NCBI RefSeq assembly: GCF_011761635.1
Contig: NZ_JAASRN010000002.1
Span: 62,001 to 126,000 of the forward strand
Reading direction: 5' to 3'
Origin: Thermonema lapsum
Lineage (GTDB): Bacteria > Bacteroidota > Bacteroidia > Cytophagales > Thermonemataceae
DNA length: 64,000 bases
Shown here: piece after piece, positions 46,262 through 55,877 of the stretch
How the letters are laid out: the number at the start of each line of letters is the position of its first letter
Position numbering within the stretch: the first letter of the stretch is position 1
Notes under the pieces: model-generated
The model's input: only the letters and a program-made list of their open reading frames with translations
Told to the model about the DNA's origin: nothing
Database searches by the model: none
Translations under genes and position numbers: made by a program

Positions 46262-47431
46262 ATGAAAATTTTCTACCCTCTATTAGCACTTGGACTTTGG
46301 CTACTGCTTCAATCCTGCGATTCAAAACAAGAGGCGCTCACAGATGCCTCTTCCTCTACCTTGACCTTGACCTTGACCCTCAGCGACACCATTTACCTAC
46401 CCCTCGATGAGTCAACCAGCCTTTCTAATAGATTAGGCAGCACACCGTTTTATCTGCCCGAAGAAGATAAAACATACTTCATACACACGCCAACAAGCAA
46501 AAACACCATTCAAGTCTATGACATTGAAAAAGCATCGCTTGCTTTGGAAATCCCTTATCAAGTAACAGGACCCGACGGCATCAAAATGCCCGCTTATTAT
46601 ACCCCCATTGCCAAAGACTCTTTTTTCATTGGTAACCACTTAACCAATACTTACGCACTCATCAACAAAGAAGGCAAAGTACTCAAACGCTTTCGATGGC
46701 AAGACAAACAGCGCATCGACCCTTTTTTTGCAGGGATTAGGCATAAGCAACAGCTCATTTTTCTATTATCCCCAGACTACCATACACTATACCAATTCAA
46801 CTACACCAATAGCGCCCCGCTAAAGTACGACTCCCTACTACTCACCTTAGACTTACGCACAGGTGAACGAAAAAAGTATTTCACTTGGCCCAAGAAATAC
46901 CAAAAATATAACTTTCTGCATACCGATTCTAATAATAGCATATGCCGAGGTCCCGGCGACACCCTCGTGCTTAGCCTCGCAGCTTCCCATGAACTCTACC
47001 TCTTCGACCTGAACCACCTCGAAGCCGGACCCATTGGCACCGTCATGGCAAAAAGCTCAATGGTCAAACTGACTCCCATGCCTAAAGGCATGAATCCTGT
47101 CGATGCAAGTTATGAATCATCTATGTACGGTCGTATTATATACGACCCTTACCGTAAACTTTACTACCGAATAGGTTACACCCTACCCATCAAGGGTAAA
47201 ATGCTTAAAAGTGTAATCCCTGGATTGCAACGACCCAAAAAAGATGTGGTAGTCCTTACCTTAGACAGCCATTTCAATGTGATAGGCGAAGACCGTATTG
47301 ACGGCGCTCTCATCTTCATGGGATTTGTTACACCACAGGGGCTCGTTTTCAAGGAAAATTATGTCAACCAAGAAACCGCACCCCAAGATGCTTTCCGCTT
47401 CTTTGTCTTCACACCCAAAAAGAAAGAGTAA
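46262..47431 (+). CDS. DUF4221 family lipoprotein (predicted beta-propeller)
   Basis: A 389-residue lipoprotein with lipobox LLQSC (Cys19). A Ser/Thr-rich linker follows, encoded by a repeated ACCTTG hexamer (TLTLTLTL). The rest has repeated WD-like or TolB-like blades (YFIHTPTSKNTIQVYDIEKASLALEIPYQ, NTYALINKEGKVLKRFRW, THELYLFDLNHLEAG-like). It resembles Bacteroidota DUF4221 proteins, extracytoplasmic propeller-like lipoproteins of unknown function. It sits downstream of the NVEALA-like peptide and upstream of a thioredoxin-like lipoprotein, a grouping that suggests a common unknown role. Confidence 0.72.
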   Translation: MKIFYPLLALGLWLLLQSCDSKQEALTDASSSTLTLTLTLSDTIYLPLDESTSLSNRLGSTPFYLPEEDKTYFIHTPTSKNTIQVYDIEKASLALEIPYQVTGPDGIKMPAYYTPIAKDSFFIGNHLTNTYALINKEGKVLKRFRWQDKQRIDPFFAGIRHKQQLIFLLSPDYHTLYQFNYTNSAPLKYDSLLLTLDLRTGERKKYFTWPKKYQKYNFLHTDSNNSICRGPGDTLVLSLAASHELYLFDLNHLEAGPIGTVMAKSSMVKLTPMPKGMNPVDASYESSMYGRIIYDPYRKLYYRIGYTLPIKGKMLKSVIPGLQRPKKDVVVLTLDSHFNVIGEDRIDGALIFMGFVTPQGLVFKENYVNQETAPQDAFRFFVFTPKKKE

Positions 47432-47651
47432 ATCCTATGCGGTGGTTGATATAAAGGCGATAGGCAATAAAAAGCAGTACAAGGCATATCTAACCAAATT
47501 AGGTTCGAAGTATGTAAAATCAACATCAAATCGTGAGACGAGGCTCTGGATGGAATTAAAAATCCGTCTGCATTCAAACGGCTGTAATCACTACAAAAGC
47601 ACAGGTTTTCTGTATCTGCTCAATACTTCAAAATAAAAACCGCAGAACAAG

Positions 47652-48092
47652 ATGCAAGTGCCTTCAAAAATCCATACCGCTTTTACACTATGCTTGCTTT
47701 TCTTTGCTACGGCATGCAATCAAGAAAGCGAAAGTACGCCATGGATAAACTACATTGAAAAAACGGCTGGCATCAGTGCCATTCCTTACGATACCGTGCT
47801 GGTCATTCCTGCCATGGGCTGCCACGGCTATTTGGAAATCATAGGCAACTATTTGAAAGAGCATGGCTGTCGAGGCAATACCTTGTACATAGCCTATGCC
47901 ATCACCGAAAGGGAAGCAGCCATGTATTTTCAAAGGTATGTGCCAAACATCGACCGAAAATGCCAAATAGCTACAAACAATGTACCGCCACAAGGTCTCA
48001 CGGTACCTATGGTGCTTGTCTTCGAAGAGGGCAAGCCTGTCGCGCAATTTGAGTTTACTCAAAAGAAAACACACTTTTGGAGCAGCGAATAA
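47652..48092 (+). CDS. Thioredoxin-like lipoprotein of unknown function
   Basis: A 146-residue protein with a lipobox (FFATAC, Cys22). The mature part carries YDTVLVIPAMGCHGYLEIIGNYLKEHG, a strand-then-helix layout like the thioredoxin active site but with CHGY instead of CxxC, then NTLYIAYAITEREAAMYF and VPMVLVFEEGKPVAQFEF, the latter like the cis-Pro strand region of thioredoxins. Only single cysteines are placed at the active-site position, so redox activity is doubtful. The 220 bp before it hold no supported gene. Confidence 0.6.
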   Translation: MQVPSKIHTAFTLCLLFFATACNQESESTPWINYIEKTAGISAIPYDTVLVIPAMGCHGYLEIIGNYLKEHGCRGNTLYIAYAITEREAAMYFQRYVPNIDRKCQIATNNVPPQGLTVPMVLVFEEGKPVAQFEFTQKKTHFWSSE

Positions 48093-48107
48093 AACGCCCA
48101 AAATGCT

Positions 48108-48115
48108 TAAATTTG
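48108..48115 (+). promoter_or_regulatory. Putative -7 element for the RND operon (TAAATTTG)
   Basis: Exact TAnnTTTG match 33 nt before the adaptor ATG. No TTTG box occurs at 19-21 bp; the nearest is 28 bp upstream. Confidence 0.45.
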
Positions 48116-48148
48116 CATAAAACCAATGTATCATTACATTCAAAACCA

Positions 48149-49258
48149 ATGAAAGTAAAAGTACTCCATCTGCTTATTGGGGGTGTGCTGATGCAGACAA
48201 GCGGCGGCTGCAGCCAAAGCAAAAGTGAGGCAGAGACCACGAAGCCCGCAAGCAACATACAGGTGGAAGCCTCTGCTCTCGCTGCCACTCCCGTAACCAT
48301 CGCCCTCGCTCAACAAAAAACCTTCGTCTTCCGGATACGTCTGCAGGGTAAGATTAAAGCTGCCAATATGGCAGAGCTACGCTTCAAAAACAGTGGCTAC
48401 TTAGCAAATGTTTTGGTGCGTAATGGGCAAGCTGTAACAAAAAACGCGCTGTTGGCACAACTTGCCGATGACGAATGGCAGCTCACCCTGCGCAGTGCCG
48501 AAGCAAGGCGCGCCAAAGCTTATGAAGACTATATCAAAGAGCTGGTCGATTATGGAGGCGACCCGCGTGCCCCCCATGGTGGCATCGACTCCCTGCTTCA
48601 CGAACGCATACGTACACGCACCGGCTTACGCACTGCCGAGATAGAGGTAGCCCAAGCCAAACTTGCCTTGCACAATGCACGCCTCTATAGCCCCTTTGCC
48701 GGCGTGGTGGCAGACCTCAAACAAACAGGTACGGGCAACTACATCACAAGCAGCGAGGTCTTTTGCCGACTCTACGACCCCTCTACCCTCTACTTGGAAG
48801 CCGAAGTGCCCGAAAGCGAAGCGGCATACCTGCGTCCCGGGCTTTACGCCCGCGTGATGCCTCTTTCCACACCGGAGCGGCACTACAGCGCCCGTCTCGG
48901 TGAAATCAATCCCTTGGTGAACGAACGGGGCATGCTGCAATTGCGGCTGCACTTACCCCAAGCGCAAGCACTGCTGCCCGGCATGCATGCGGAAGCTATC
49001 TTGGAGGTACCCTCACACACCACCCTCTGCATACCCAAAGAAGCGGTGGTAGTCCGTAGCGGCAAAAAGGTAGTCTTTACCCTTAGCAACGACGGCTTAG
49101 CCGAGTGGCATTATGTGCAAACCGGTGCCGAAAACGACCGAGAAATAGAAATTACCGAAGGTCTGCAACCCGGTCAGTGGGTCATCGTGTCGAACAATCT
49201 GCAGCTGGACAACGAGTCGCCTGTAAGCGTGCAGGACACCCTGCGTGTAGAGCCATAA
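48149..49258 (+). CDS. RND efflux periplasmic adaptor (membrane fusion protein)
   Basis: A 369-residue periplasmic adaptor of the HlyD/AcrA type. After a lipoprotein-like signal (TSGGC, Cys21) come the barrel-sandwich half (MAELRFKNSGYLANVLVRNGQAVTKNALLAQLAD), a helical hairpin (SAEARRAKAYEDYIKEL... TAEIEVAQAKLALHNARLYSPFAGVV), the second sandwich half, and beta-barrel and membrane-proximal domains (EVPESEAAYLRPGLYARV, LLPGMHAEAILEV, LCIPKEAVVV). The start is 48149; upstream in-frame sequence overlaps the preceding gene. First gene of a three-gene efflux operon, followed 15 nt later by the first RND pump. No outer-membrane factor gene is present. Confidence 0.88.
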   Translation: MKVKVLHLLIGGVLMQTSGGCSQSKSEAETTKPASNIQVEASALAATPVTIALAQQKTFVFRIRLQGKIKAANMAELRFKNSGYLANVLVRNGQAVTKNALLAQLADDEWQLTLRSAEARRAKAYEDYIKELVDYGGDPRAPHGGIDSLLHERIRTRTGLRTAEIEVAQAKLALHNARLYSPFAGVVADLKQTGTGNYITSSEVFCRLYDPSTLYLEAEVPESEAAYLRPGLYARVMPLSTPERHYSARLGEINPLVNERGMLQLRLHLPQAQALLPGMHAEAILEVPSHTTLCIPKEAVVVRSGKKVVFTLSNDGLAEWHYVQTGAENDREIEITEGLQPGQWVIVSNNLQLDNESPVSVQDTLRVEP

Positions 49259-49273
49259 CAAAACGCTTCCGCC

Positions 49274-52200
49274 ATGTTCAAATATCTCTTTCAACGCCCC
49301 GTGGCGGTGCTGATGGTCAGTGCTGTTGTCGTCATTTTCAGCATCGTAGCATTCTTGCAGTTGCCTGTTTCGCTGCTGCCCGACATCGACGTAACCCGCA
49401 TGATAGTCAAAGTGCAGTATCCCGGGGCTTCGCCTCAAGAGGTAGAGCAACAGGTGTTGCGCTTGCTGCGCGAAAGTATGCTTACGCTTCAACATCTGAA
49501 AGAAGTGGAAAGCCAAGCCGAAGAAGAAGGGGGGCGCCTACTGCTTTTTTTTGACTACGGCACCAACATGGACCTTGCCTTCATTGAAGCCAATGAGGTG
49601 ATTGACCGCCTGAGCAGCCGGCTGCCACGTCAGCTGCCACGCCCGCAGGTCATACGACTCAACACCAACGACGTACCTATAGCCCGCCTGCAAGTTACGC
49701 ACAAAAAAGAAGCGGCGACACAGCCCACTCAGTTGTCAGAAATGGCAGAGAAGGTGCTGAAAAAACGCATTGAAGCCCTGCCCGGCGTGGCGCTGGTCGA
49801 TGTGAACGGCTTGTACCGCCGCAGTTTGTGGATATTTCCCAAAAAAGAAAAGCTCGCAGCCCACCGCATCGACGAGCGTCTGCTCATAGAAAGCATCCAA
49901 GAAAACAACAGCGAGTTGACCGCCATTTCCATTCGCGACGGCAACTACCGCTATTACCTGCGCATTGGAGCCCCGCTACAAGACATAGAGAGCCTGCGGC
50001 GCTTGCCTGTGCGCATAGATGCGCAACGCTCCGTGCCTTTGGGCGAAGTGGCGCAGGTTGTGGACTCGGTGGAAACCCCCAAGGGCTTTCATCTCTTCCA
50101 ACTGAAAGAAGGGGTAGTCATCAACATACACAAGCAAAGCAGTGCCCGCATGCCCTTGGTGATGCAAAGCCTCGACACCCTCATGCAAGAGCTGCGGCAC
50201 GATTATCCTGCCTTGAACTTTGCCCTCACGCAGTCGCAGTATGAGGTGCTGGACATGAGCATTTCCAACCTAAAAAACGACCTGCTGTTTGGAGGCATCG
50301 GGGCATTTGTGGTGTTGCTGCTTTTCATTGGCAACTACCGCGTGCCTTTCCTCATAGGCGTGGTGCTGCCTACTTCCCTCATCATGAGCTTCTCGGTCTT
50401 TTATCTGTTCGGTGTGTCGCTGAATGTCATATCGCTGGCAGGGCTTACCCTTGGCTTGGGCATGACCATAGACAACGCCATCATCATCTTCGAGCACATA
50501 GGCAAGATGCGCAAAGCAGGCATGCCTCTACTCGAGAGCTGCGTGAAGGGAACTGCCGAAATGGTGCCGCCTTTGGTAAGTTCGGCACTCACCACGCAAG
50601 CTGTCTTCATCCCTTTGGTGTTTCTGGATGGACTCAGCGGTGCCCTCAGCTACGACCAAGCGGTAGCAGTGGGTGCCATCCTGCTCACTTCGCTGCTGGT
50701 GTCGTTCTTCTTGCTGCCACTGCTTTATTTGCTGCTTTTCCGCAACAGCAAGCAGCTGCCACGCGAAGACAACCGGCTTTATCTTTGGGCACTCAAAGGC
50801 TATAAAAAACTTTACTATTGGTGTCTTGCCCGGCGACAGCTGGTGTTTCCTGCCCTGCTTCTGTTGGGAATAGCAGGCTTGGGCATCGCCTTTTTTCTGC
50901 CTATAGAGGGCATGCCCACCCTCAAGCGCAAAGACATGAGCCTGCAGGTGGAGTGGCATGAGCCCATCTCGCCCCAAGAAAACAAGCGTCGCATAGAAAG
51001 TTTATTGCGGCAGTTTTCAAAACACTACACCCTCAGCGAAAGCGACATAGGGCAAACGCAATACATGCTGCAAACAGCCAATGCCACAGGACAACAGGCA
51101 GACATTTATTTCCTCTTTGACAGCTACCAAGAACGCAAGCAATTCGAGCAATTGATTGCCAACTATTTCAGCAGGCACTACCCCACTGCCTCGGTGCGGC
51201 TGAGCGAAGCACCCAATATTTTCGATATGATATTCCGTCCAGAAAAACCCTATTGGAGTGCTCGCTTCCGCTCTATACGCAGCATGGAAACAGTACCCCT
51301 GCAGCAACTGCGCCCTATTGCCGACAGCCTGCGCTCGCTCTTCCCCCAAGCAACATGGCAAGCAGATGCCGGCATGAAGGAGCGCACCCTCGTCTCTGTG
51401 GAAGTGCAGCAAACAGCGCTGCAGCGCTACGGCGTGAGTTATGAAATGCTGTTGCAGACCCTCAAATCCACCTTTTCGGAAAACACTGTCGATTATTTGC
51501 ACAACTACGACGAAGCGGTGCCCATTGTAGTGGCATACCGCGGCAATGACTTCTACGAAAAGCTGCACAACCGCTATGTAGTCATAGACAGTCTGCAACG
51601 CTACCCCCTCTCTTTGTTTGTGAAGGTAAACACCGACGAGACCCACCGCAGCCTCACCGCCGACCGTGCCGGCATTTATCATGCCCTACACGCCACCAGC
51701 GCACTGCCTGTAGAAGCCGCCGAAAGCGCCGCTACCCACTTGGCACATAGCCACCGCTTGCGGGTCGATTTCAGTGGGCAACACTACGACGACCGGCAAA
51801 ACATCAAAAACATGTTCTTTATTCTTGCCGTCTCTATTCTGCTGCTCTATTTCATCTTGGGCATAGAGTTTGAGTCGTTGCGCCAACCGCTGATTGTCAT
51901 CTTCACCCTGCCACTTGGCTTTACGGGCAGTTTCCTGCTTTTATGGCTGGCAGGCGAAAGCCTCAATGTGATGGCTGCCATTGGTTTGGTGGTGATGCTG
52001 GGCATCATAGACAACGAGTCCATCTTGAAGATAGATGCCATCAACCGGCTGCGGCGTTCCATGCCCTTGGATGAAGCCATAGCCAAAGCCGGCGAAATCA
52101 CTTTCAAACCTATATTCATGACCTCGTTGACCAATATTTTGGCACTGACGCCTTTCTTGTTCGACAGCAGCATGGCGGGCGACCTGCAGCGTCCTTTTGT

Positions 52201-52318
52201 GCTGGCTATTATCGGTGGTTTGAGTATTGGCAGCTTTACTTCGCTCTTCTTTGTGCCCCTGATGTATCGCGCACTAACTGCCAACAAAAGCAAAGCAAAG
52301 CAAAAATCTGCTATTTGA
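49274..52318 (+). CDS. RND family efflux transporter 1
   Basis: A 1014-residue inner-membrane proton-driven pump. It shows the first transmembrane helix (RPVAVLMVSAVVVIFSIVAFLQLPVSLLPDID), a porter domain, the TM4 proton-relay region GMTIDNAIIIFEHI with a single Asp followed by Asn near residue 400, a second porter domain and the final six helices, including LGIIDNESILKIDAI. The D-N pair instead of D-D occurs in many RND subfamilies. Subfamily and substrates are not predictable. It sits between the adaptor and a second RND gene and overlaps the latter by 4 nt. Confidence 0.92.
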   Translation: MFKYLFQRPVAVLMVSAVVVIFSIVAFLQLPVSLLPDIDVTRMIVKVQYPGASPQEVEQQVLRLLRESMLTLQHLKEVESQAEEEGGRLLLFFDYGTNMDLAFIEANEVIDRLSSRLPRQLPRPQVIRLNTNDVPIARLQVTHKKEAATQPTQLSEMAEKVLKKRIEALPGVALVDVNGLYRRSLWIFPKKEKLAAHRIDERLLIESIQENNSELTAISIRDGNYRYYLRIGAPLQDIESLRRLPVRIDAQRSVPLGEVAQVVDSVETPKGFHLFQLKEGVVINIHKQSSARMPLVMQSLDTLMQELRHDYPALNFALTQSQYEVLDMSISNLKNDLLFGGIGAFVVLLLFIGNYRVPFLIGVVLPTSLIMSFSVFYLFGVSLNVISLAGLTLGLGMTIDNAIIIFEHIGKMRKAGMPLLESCVKGTAEMVPPLVSSALTTQAVFIPLVFLDGLSGALSYDQAVAVGAILLTSLLVSFFLLPLLYLLLFRNSKQLPREDNRLYLWALKGYKKLYYWCLARRQLVFPALLLLGIAGLGIAFFLPIEGMPTLKRKDMSLQVEWHEPISPQENKRRIESLLRQFSKHYTLSESDIGQTQYMLQTANATGQQADIYFLFDSYQERKQFEQLIANYFSRHYPTASVRLSEAPNIFDMIFRPEKPYWSARFRSIRSMETVPLQQLRPIADSLRSLFPQATWQADAGMKERTLVSVEVQQTALQRYGVSYEMLLQTLKSTFSENTVDYLHNYDEAVPIVVAYRGNDFYEKLHNRYVVIDSLQRYPLSLFVKVNTDETHRSLTADRAGIYHALHATSALPVEAAESAATHLAHSHRLRVDFSGQHYDDRQNIKNMFFILAVSILLLYFILGIEFESLRQPLIVIFTLPLGFTGSFLLLWLAGESLNVMAAIGLVVMLGIIDNESILKIDAINRLRRSMPLDEAIAKAGEITFKPIFMTSLTNILALTPFLFDSSMAGDLQRPFVLAIIGGLSIGSFTSLFFVPLMYRALTANKSKAKQKSAI

Positions 52319-55300
52319 TTGACAAAAAACAGTTGCCGATGAGCTCCTTCCGTTTGGTGTTTGTATTCGTAGTATTGGCGCTGTTGGCGTTGCTCAGCCT
52401 GCCCAAGTTGAGCGTAAAATACATGCCTTCCTTGCGCAAACCCACCCTGTATATAGTCTACCGCCTGCCGGAAGCCCCGCCCGAAGTGGTAGAGCAAAAA
52501 ATTACCGCACCGCTTGAAAATATGCTTTCTGGCATCGGCGAGGTGGAAAAAATGACGTCGATATCGTACTACAACGGTGGCAGCATCAGCCTGTATTTCA
52601 ACGAAGATGCTGACCTTGACTTCAAGCGCTTCGAAGTGAGCAATGTCATACGGCAACTGTATCCCCAACTGCCCCCCAACGCCAGTTACCCTGAAGTATA
52701 CCCTTCGGTAAGCGAAGAAGACGAAAAAGAAAGCCCTTTGCTGGTCTATTCAGTATATGCCCCCTTTGCCCCTGCGTTCATACAAAAGACAATAGAAGAG
52801 CAGCTCAAACTGCCCCTTTCGTCTATCAGGGAAATAGAGCGCATAGAGATTGCCGGGGCACGTTCCTTGCAATTGACCGTGGAGTATGATGCCCAGCGTC
52901 TGCTTGCCTACGGTCTGAGCGTAAGCGACCTGCAAAGACACCTGCGGCGTTTCTTCGAGCGGCAATTCATAGGGGTTTATGAAAGTCCCCGCCAAGAACG
53001 CTTTTATATGGAACTGCAAGCCCCGCCTCAGGCGCTGCACGAGATAGAAAACAGTGAGCTGCGTCCCGGCGTACGCTTTGGTTATTTTGCGCGCCTCTAC
53101 AGAGAAGAAGAGGAGGCACGCCGTTATTTCCGTATCAATGGTAAAAACGCCGTGCGCCTGCTGGTATATGCGCGCCCAGACGTAAACACACTCATACTTG
53201 CCGAAAAGGTGCGCACTCGCATAGACACGCTGTCGAAGCGTTTGACCCAAGGCTTTCAGGTGGTACTCGAAGATGACCGCACCGAAAAGATGCGCGAGGA
53301 GCTACAAAAGATTTACCACCGCACTGGCTTGTCGGTAGCCATTCTCTTGTTGGTCATCCTGCTCATTTACCGTGATTGGCGCTACCTATTGGTGCTTTTG
53401 GGCGGTGTGGGCATCAACCTATCGTTGACCTTCGCCTTTGTTTACCTCTTCAACATAGAAGTGCATATCTTCTCACTGGCAGGGCTTACGCTTTCGTTCG
53501 GGATGCTGCTCGACAATGCCGTGGTGATGCTCGACCATCTGAAAAAGAGAGGGAACACCCGCGTTTTCTTGGGGCTGTTGGGGGCTACTGCCACCACCAT
53601 GTCGGCGCTGAGCTTGGTATGGCTCTTGCCCGAAGAACAACGCCTCTCACTCATCGACTTCGCTTTGGTGATTATTGTAAGCTTGGGGCTTTCGCTGGTG
53701 GTGGCGCTGTTTTTCACCCCAGCGGCTTACCGCCTCTTTTTGCAACAGGCGGTGCAAACGAAAACCCTGCCTTTCAAAAAACGGAAACGACACTACCGCC
53801 GCTTTTTGCGCTATGAAAGACTCATTGCCCTATTGGCAGCCCATAAGAAAGCCTTTACTATGGTGGTCATCCTGATGTTCGGAACACCTGTATTTATGCT
53901 GCCCACAGAAATCAAAGACTGGGATTGGTACAATCGATGGTTTGGCAACACCTACTATCTGGAAAACATACGCCCCTATGTGGACCAAGCGCTGGGCGGC
54001 GCCTTGTACTTGTTTGTGCAAGAAGTCTATGAGAAAGCACACTTCCGCACACCAGAGCGTACTCAATTAAATGTATATGCTCGCATGCCTTTTGGCACCA
54101 CCCCCCAACAAATGAATGCCGTCATAGAGAAGGTAGAGCAATATCTTGCAAGGTTCAAGGGCATCGATAAGTTCGTAACCAACATTTACTCGGGGCAAAA
54201 TGCCACCATTTCGATTTATTTCAAACCGGAATATGAGTACAGCGGACTACCGCCCATGCTCAAAGCTATGCTCATCAGGCAGTCGCTCGATTGGGCAGGC
54301 GTAGAGTGGGCAATCACTGGTGTAGGCGAGGGCTTCAGTAGCATCACCTACGAGCAGATGCGCCAGATGCGTGTGCGTATGACGGGCTATCACTACGACA
54401 AGCTTTACGAAGAAGCGCAGGCGTTTGCCAAACTACTGCAAAAGCACCCGAGAGTAAAGGACGTGAACCTGAACGAGCGCCTAAGCTACAGCTACCGCAA
54501 CACCGAGGCTTTCCGGATGCACCTGAATACTACCCTGCTGGCACAAGCTGGTCTATCGAACCGGGCGTTGCTTCAAGGCATTGAGCTTTACAGCCTTGCG
54601 CCTTATGCGCAGTCTTACGTATCGTATAAAAACGAATACGTGCCGGTCTTTTTTCGAGAAGAAGACGCCCAACGTTTTTCTACTTACGAGTTAGGACAAC
54701 AAAACCTGCTGCTCAACCAGCAGAAAGGTGTGCGTCCGGAGCTTTTCTCGCGCCTGCAATTCGAAAAACTGAATGATGCCATCTACAAAGAAAACCGCCA
54801 ATACATTCGCATCATCGGCTTTGACTATTATGGCTCCCCTAAATTCGGCGAGCGCTATCTGCAGCAGTGCATAGAGCAACATCGTAAAGTATTGCCACCC
54901 GGTTTTAGCATCGACAAAGACAACGTTACCTTCTACTTCTTCGACTCTGAAAAAAACAAGCGTTCTTATAGCATCCTGCTGTTGTTGCTGGGCGTGGTCT
55001 ATGTAATTTGCGCTATATTGTTCGAAAGCCTTCTCAAGCCTTTTTATATCATCATCACGGTGCCGCTTTCGTTCATTGGCTTGTTTCTCATCTTTGCATG
55101 GGGCAATTTCTCTTTCGACCAAGGAGGCTATGCCGCTTTTGTGCTGTTGGGCGGCTTGGTGGTGAATGCTGCCATTTTCATACTGAACGAATACAATCAA
55201 TTGCGTAGCAATAGCGACCGCCTGCGTCGTATCTGCCGTGCTGTGTGGCACAAGTCAGTCCCTATCTTGATAACCACCTTTTCTACGGTACTGGGCTTGG

Positions 55301-55443
55301 TGCCTTTTCTGAGCGAAGGCGACCAAGAAATATTTTGGTTTTCTTTGGCTATTGGCTCTATCGGGGGGCTTTTGTTTTCGCTTTTTGGCGTATTCGTTGC
55401 TTTGCCCGTCTGGATGTCGCCCTCCCGTAACATGCACTCGTAG
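52315..55443 (+). CDS. RND family efflux transporter 2 (probable TTG start)
   Basis: A 1042-residue second RND pump. The TM4 region reads FGMLLDNAVVMLDHL, again with a single Asp, and the late helix VLLGGLVVNAAIFILNEYNQL is typical of heavy-metal or other atypical RND members. The start is probably TTG at 52315, overlapping the previous TGA in TTGA (MIDKKQLPMSS); an ATG eight codons later (52339) is the alternative and still precedes the first helix. Two adjacent non-identical RNDs with one adaptor suggest a heteromeric pump such as MdtBC, an inference only. Confidence 0.9.
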   Translation: MIDKKQLPMSSFRLVFVFVVLALLALLSLPKLSVKYMPSLRKPTLYIVYRLPEAPPEVVEQKITAPLENMLSGIGEVEKMTSISYYNGGSISLYFNEDADLDFKRFEVSNVIRQLYPQLPPNASYPEVYPSVSEEDEKESPLLVYSVYAPFAPAFIQKTIEEQLKLPLSSIREIERIEIAGARSLQLTVEYDAQRLLAYGLSVSDLQRHLRRFFERQFIGVYESPRQERFYMELQAPPQALHEIENSELRPGVRFGYFARLYREEEEARRYFRINGKNAVRLLVYARPDVNTLILAEKVRTRIDTLSKRLTQGFQVVLEDDRTEKMREELQKIYHRTGLSVAILLLVILLIYRDWRYLLVLLGGVGINLSLTFAFVYLFNIEVHIFSLAGLTLSFGMLLDNAVVMLDHLKKRGNTRVFLGLLGATATTMSALSLVWLLPEEQRLSLIDFALVIIVSLGLSLVVALFFTPAAYRLFLQQAVQTKTLPFKKRKRHYRRFLRYERLIALLAAHKKAFTMVVILMFGTPVFMLPTEIKDWDWYNRWFGNTYYLENIRPYVDQALGGALYLFVQEVYEKAHFRTPERTQLNVYARMPFGTTPQQMNAVIEKVEQYLARFKGIDKFVTNIYSGQNATISIYFKPEYEYSGLPPMLKAMLIRQSLDWAGVEWAITGVGEGFSSITYEQMRQMRVRMTGYHYDKLYEEAQAFAKLLQKHPRVKDVNLNERLSYSYRNTEAFRMHLNTTLLAQAGLSNRALLQGIELYSLAPYAQSYVSYKNEYVPVFFREEDAQRFSTYELGQQNLLLNQQKGVRPELFSRLQFEKLNDAIYKENRQYIRIIGFDYYGSPKFGERYLQQCIEQHRKVLPPGFSIDKDNVTFYFFDSEKNKRSYSILLLLLGVVYVICAILFESLLKPFYIIITVPLSFIGLFLIFAWGNFSFDQGGYAAFVLLGGLVVNAAIFILNEYNQLRSNSDRLRRICRAVWHKSVPILITTFSTVLGLVPFLSEGDQEIFWFSLAIGSIGGLLFSLFGVFVALPVWMSPSRNMHS

Positions 55444-55504
55444 CGTTTTTTCTTTGGCAGCTCCGCACACTTTTCTATGCTTGTTACAAAAAACTGCAAA
55501 TTCA

Positions 55505-55512
55505 TATCTTTG
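55505..55512 (+). promoter_or_regulatory. Putative -7 element for the rhodanese-engB operon (TATCTTTG)
   Basis: Exact TAnnTTTG match 23 nt before the rhodanese ATG. Confidence 0.5.
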
Positions 55513-55535
55513 CAGGAAGCTACAAAAGCCTGCTT

Positions 55536-55877
55536 ATGGATACCCAACTGCCCTGTATAGAAGTAGAGGAGTTTTGTCGACGCCAGCAAGCACACAAACT
55601 CCCCCTTGTTTTGGATGTGCGCGAACAGTGGGAATATGAAGAGTACCACCTGCCCGAAGCCAAACACATACCTCTGCCCGAGCTGCTCTTTCGTCTGGAT
55701 GAGATAGATGCATGGCGAGGCAAAGAAATCATTGTTCACTGCCGCTCGGGTATGCGTGGTTATCAAGCACAAAAGCTATTGCTTCAATGTGGCTTTCAGA
55801 AAGTGCTAAACCTGCGGGGAGGCATCGAAGCCTTGATGGATTACATGGTATCACAAAAAGGAGAACAAGCACCATGA
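55536..55877 (+). CDS. Single-domain rhodanese-like protein
   Basis: A 113-residue rhodanese domain. The active loop is C69-R-S-G-M-R74, preceded by LPLVLDVREQWEYEEYHLPEAKHIPL and followed by GYQAQKLLLQCGFQKVLNLRGGIEAL. This is the standalone form used as a sulfurtransferase or persulfide carrier in the cytoplasm; its acceptor is unknown. The stop overlaps the engB ATG (ATGA), so the two are co-translated. Confidence 0.88.
   Translation: MDTQLPCIEVEEFCRRQQAHKLPLVLDVREQWEYEEYHLPEAKHIPLPELLFRLDEIDAWRGKEIIVHCRSGMRGYQAQKLLLQCGFQKVLNLRGGIEALMDYMVSQKGEQAP

Noticed and set aside
47298-47636. 112-codon open frame overlapping the end of the DUF4221 gene
   Set aside because: It starts inside a supported gene in another frame and its product has no recognisable features.
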